Assembly: GCA_030950365.1 (NCBI GenBank)
Contig: JAUZRQ010000009.1
Span: forward strand, 1-64,000
Reading direction: 5' to 3'
Length of the DNA: 64,000 nucleotides
From: Candidatus Zhuqueibacterota bacterium
GTDB taxonomy: Bacteria; Zhuqueibacterota; Zhuqueibacteria; Zhuqueibacterales; Geothermadaptataceae
In this document: positions 62,927-64,000 of the stretch, in pieces
How the letters are laid out: each line of letters begins with the position of its first letter
How positions within the stretch are numbered: position 1 is the first letter of the stretch
The notes under the pieces: generated by a model
What the model was told of the DNA's origin: nothing
The model's database searches: none
The model's input: only the letters and a program-made list of their open reading frames with translations
Program-made: the position numbers and the translations under genes

Positions 62927-63841
62927 ATGCCTCAAAAATTGAAATCGAATCCAAATGTTCTGTATGGCCTTTGCAGGTTCCGGAATGCGGCCTTCATGAC
63001 TATATGGGCCATGGTCGGCCTGCTTTTGTTGTCCCTATCGGACGCGCAGGCGCAAAACTGGCTCAAAAAAAATAAAAAAGAGGAAAAGCCGCGACTCGTG
63101 GTGGCTGGTTCGGTGAGCTGCAAAAGCATTTTCGATCCGGCCGTGGTGCGGCATTTTGCCAAAACGCGCAAATGGGACGTGACCATCTACGGCTCGGGCA
63201 GCGAGGCCGCCATCGAAGCGGTGTACACCGGCGCCGTCGATCTGGCTATTTCCACCCGGCCGCTCACCGAGAAAGAACGCGCTAAGGGTCTGCGCGATTC
63301 GCTGATTGCCTACGACGCCATTGCGGTGGTGGTGCACAAGTCCAATCCGGTGCAGAAGCTTTCCATGAAACAGTTGAACAAAATTCTGCGCCGCAAGATC
63401 AAAACCTGGAAAAAGCTCGGCTGGCTGGATCAGCCGATTTCGGTGATTTTGCCGGATACCAGCTCCGGGCTGCGCACCATGTTTTTGCAAGCCGCGCTTC
63501 GCGGCAAGAAGATGAAAGTGCAGCCCAAAGAGGCGTTATCAACTTACGGCGCCATAGCCATGGTGCGTCAGGACACCCTTTCGATCACCATTTGTAGCCT
63601 GAGCCAGACCCGATATGCACATTTGAAACCCTTGGCCATCGAAGGCATCCGGCCGAGCAAAGAAACCATTGCCAATGGCACTTACCCCCTACGCGTGCCA
63701 GTGTTTCTGGTGACAAAAGGGCAGCCCACTCAACTAGTACAAACGTTTCTGAATTGGATGATGACTGGCAAAGTGTACACGGCACTGGCAAAACTGTTTT
63801 ATGTCCCAACTCAGGAGCCACGTTCCATGTTTGCAGAGTAA
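62927..63841 (+). CDS. PstS-like substrate-binding protein
   Basis: A 304-residue exported protein with an N-terminal signal (about 1-42, LLLLSLSDAQAQ). The mature part resembles phosphate-binding PstS: IYGSGSEAAIEAVYTGAVDL, ISTRPLTEKERAKG, NPVQKLSMKQLNKILRRKIK and ILPDTSSGLRTMFLQAAL. GGAGA lies before ATG 62927; TTG 62918 is another in-frame start. No pstCAB, phoU or sensor gene is in view, so it may be an orphan binding protein, possibly serving signalling or protease regulation. A strong terminator follows. Confidence 0.85.
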   Translation: MPQKLKSNPNVLYGLCRFRNAAFMTIWAMVGLLLLSLSDAQAQNWLKKNKKEEKPRLVVAGSVSCKSIFDPAVVRHFAKTRKWDVTIYGSGSEAAIEAVYTGAVDLAISTRPLTEKERAKGLRDSLIAYDAIAVVVHKSNPVQKLSMKQLNKILRRKIKTWKKLGWLDQPISVILPDTSSGLRTMFLQAALRGKKMKVQPKEALSTYGAIAMVRQDTLSITICSLSQTRYAHLKPLAIEGIRPSKETIANGTYPLRVPVFLVTKGQPTQLVQTFLNWMMTGKVYTALAKLFYVPTQEPRSMFAE

Positions 63842-63867
63842 GCGGCTCGCCTCCCCTCCACTCTCCT

Positions 63868-63910
63868 CGGCCCCGGCGCATGCTTATCATCGCGTCGGGG
63901 CCGTTTTTTT
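63868..63910 (+). terminator. Rho-independent terminator of the PstS-like gene
   Basis: CGGCCCCGGCGC (63868-63879) and GCGTCGGGGCCG (63892-63903) form a 12-position stem with a single mismatch, followed by seven Ts. It begins 27 bases after the gene's stop. The last 90 bases of the window after it show no further feature. Confidence 0.93.
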
Positions 63911-64000
63911 CTTTCAAATTTCAAACAGGGATCAATACTCCGTGTCCACCAAATGACCGTAATTGCATCGGCTGCAATTTATCTGCAGCAGGGCAATAAA

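Noticed and set aside
1-64000. tRNA, rRNA and CRISPR arrays
   Set aside because: No T-arm/anticodon patterns, rRNA-like stretches or regularly spaced repeat-spacer units were found when reading the intergenic gaps; the dispersed repeats are irregular and lack spacers.

Overview
The window looks like a chromosomal stretch from a Gram-negative bacterium of the FCB group, possibly Calditrichota or the KSB1-type lineages. This is an inference from gene content: lapAB, outer-membrane beta-barrel and lipoprotein genes, DUF4837, DUF4139, a DUF2723 membrane protein, SPOR/TPR proteins and E. coli-like -35/-10 promoters. No rRNA, tRNA, CRISPR array, complete insertion sequence or prophage was found. 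Most genes lie on the minus strand in long, tightly packed operons, with stop/start overlaps of 4 to 30 bases.

Layout on the minus strand, right to left: CYTH phosphohydrolase plus GIY-YIG endonuclease (62.8-60.8 kb); a small response regulator (60.4 kb); an envelope operon of flippase, glycosyltransferase, GDPD, M23 peptidase and rhomboid (57.9-51.1 kb); a possible ~19 kb transcription unit starting at a clear valS promoter and running through a DUF4139 protein, recG, DUF2723 protein, glycosyltransferase, methyltransferase, DUF4837 lipoprotein, purE, PfkB kinase, rfbD-like reductase, dolichol-phosphate-mannose-synthase-like enzyme, a GT2/phosphoglycosyltransferase fusion, accA, ybgC and a Trm112-like gene (47.9-28.8 kb); a decayed toxin-antitoxin pair (28.6-28.1 kb); an HNH gene; scpA-scpB-rluB-SDR-like protein (27.1-23.3 kb); cmk-rpsA ending in a strong terminator (23.2-20.3 kb); lapA-lapB, a SPOR protein, moeA and an amidase (20.1-14.4 kb); a lipoprotein, HDAC-like deacetylase, pcm and an rpiB-like gene (14.3-11.4 kb); PspC and LiaF-like membrane proteins (10.9-9.6 kb); a TPR membrane protein; dehydrogenase-aroB; an unknown gene; a beta-barrel/TPR protein; a REC-PAS-GAF-GAF regulator; and a lipoprotein cut by the left edge. 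Plus-strand genes are the HD-GYP protein and a membrane-tailed receiver protein (48.7-50.7 kb), a pair of unknown genes (58.5-60.0 kb) and a PstS-like protein (62.9-63.8 kb).

The main themes are cell-envelope and glycan assembly, core information processing and signalling. The most unusual items are an RpiB-like isomerase with a microcompartment-style N-terminal extension and an Asp where the catalytic Cys is expected; a GT2-phosphoglycosyltransferase fusion that has lost its catalytic Asp-Glu pair; a receiver domain with a C-terminal membrane helix; an unrecognised plus-strand gene pair behind a long intergenic region with a perfect inverted repeat; a toxin gene broken by two homopolymer frameshifts beside an intact antitoxin and a textbook promoter; and a family of dispersed intergenic repeats built on GTCATYGCGAG, two of them arranged as inverted pairs. 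None of these amounts to a proven new system; the unknown gene pair and the rpiB-like gene are the best leads.
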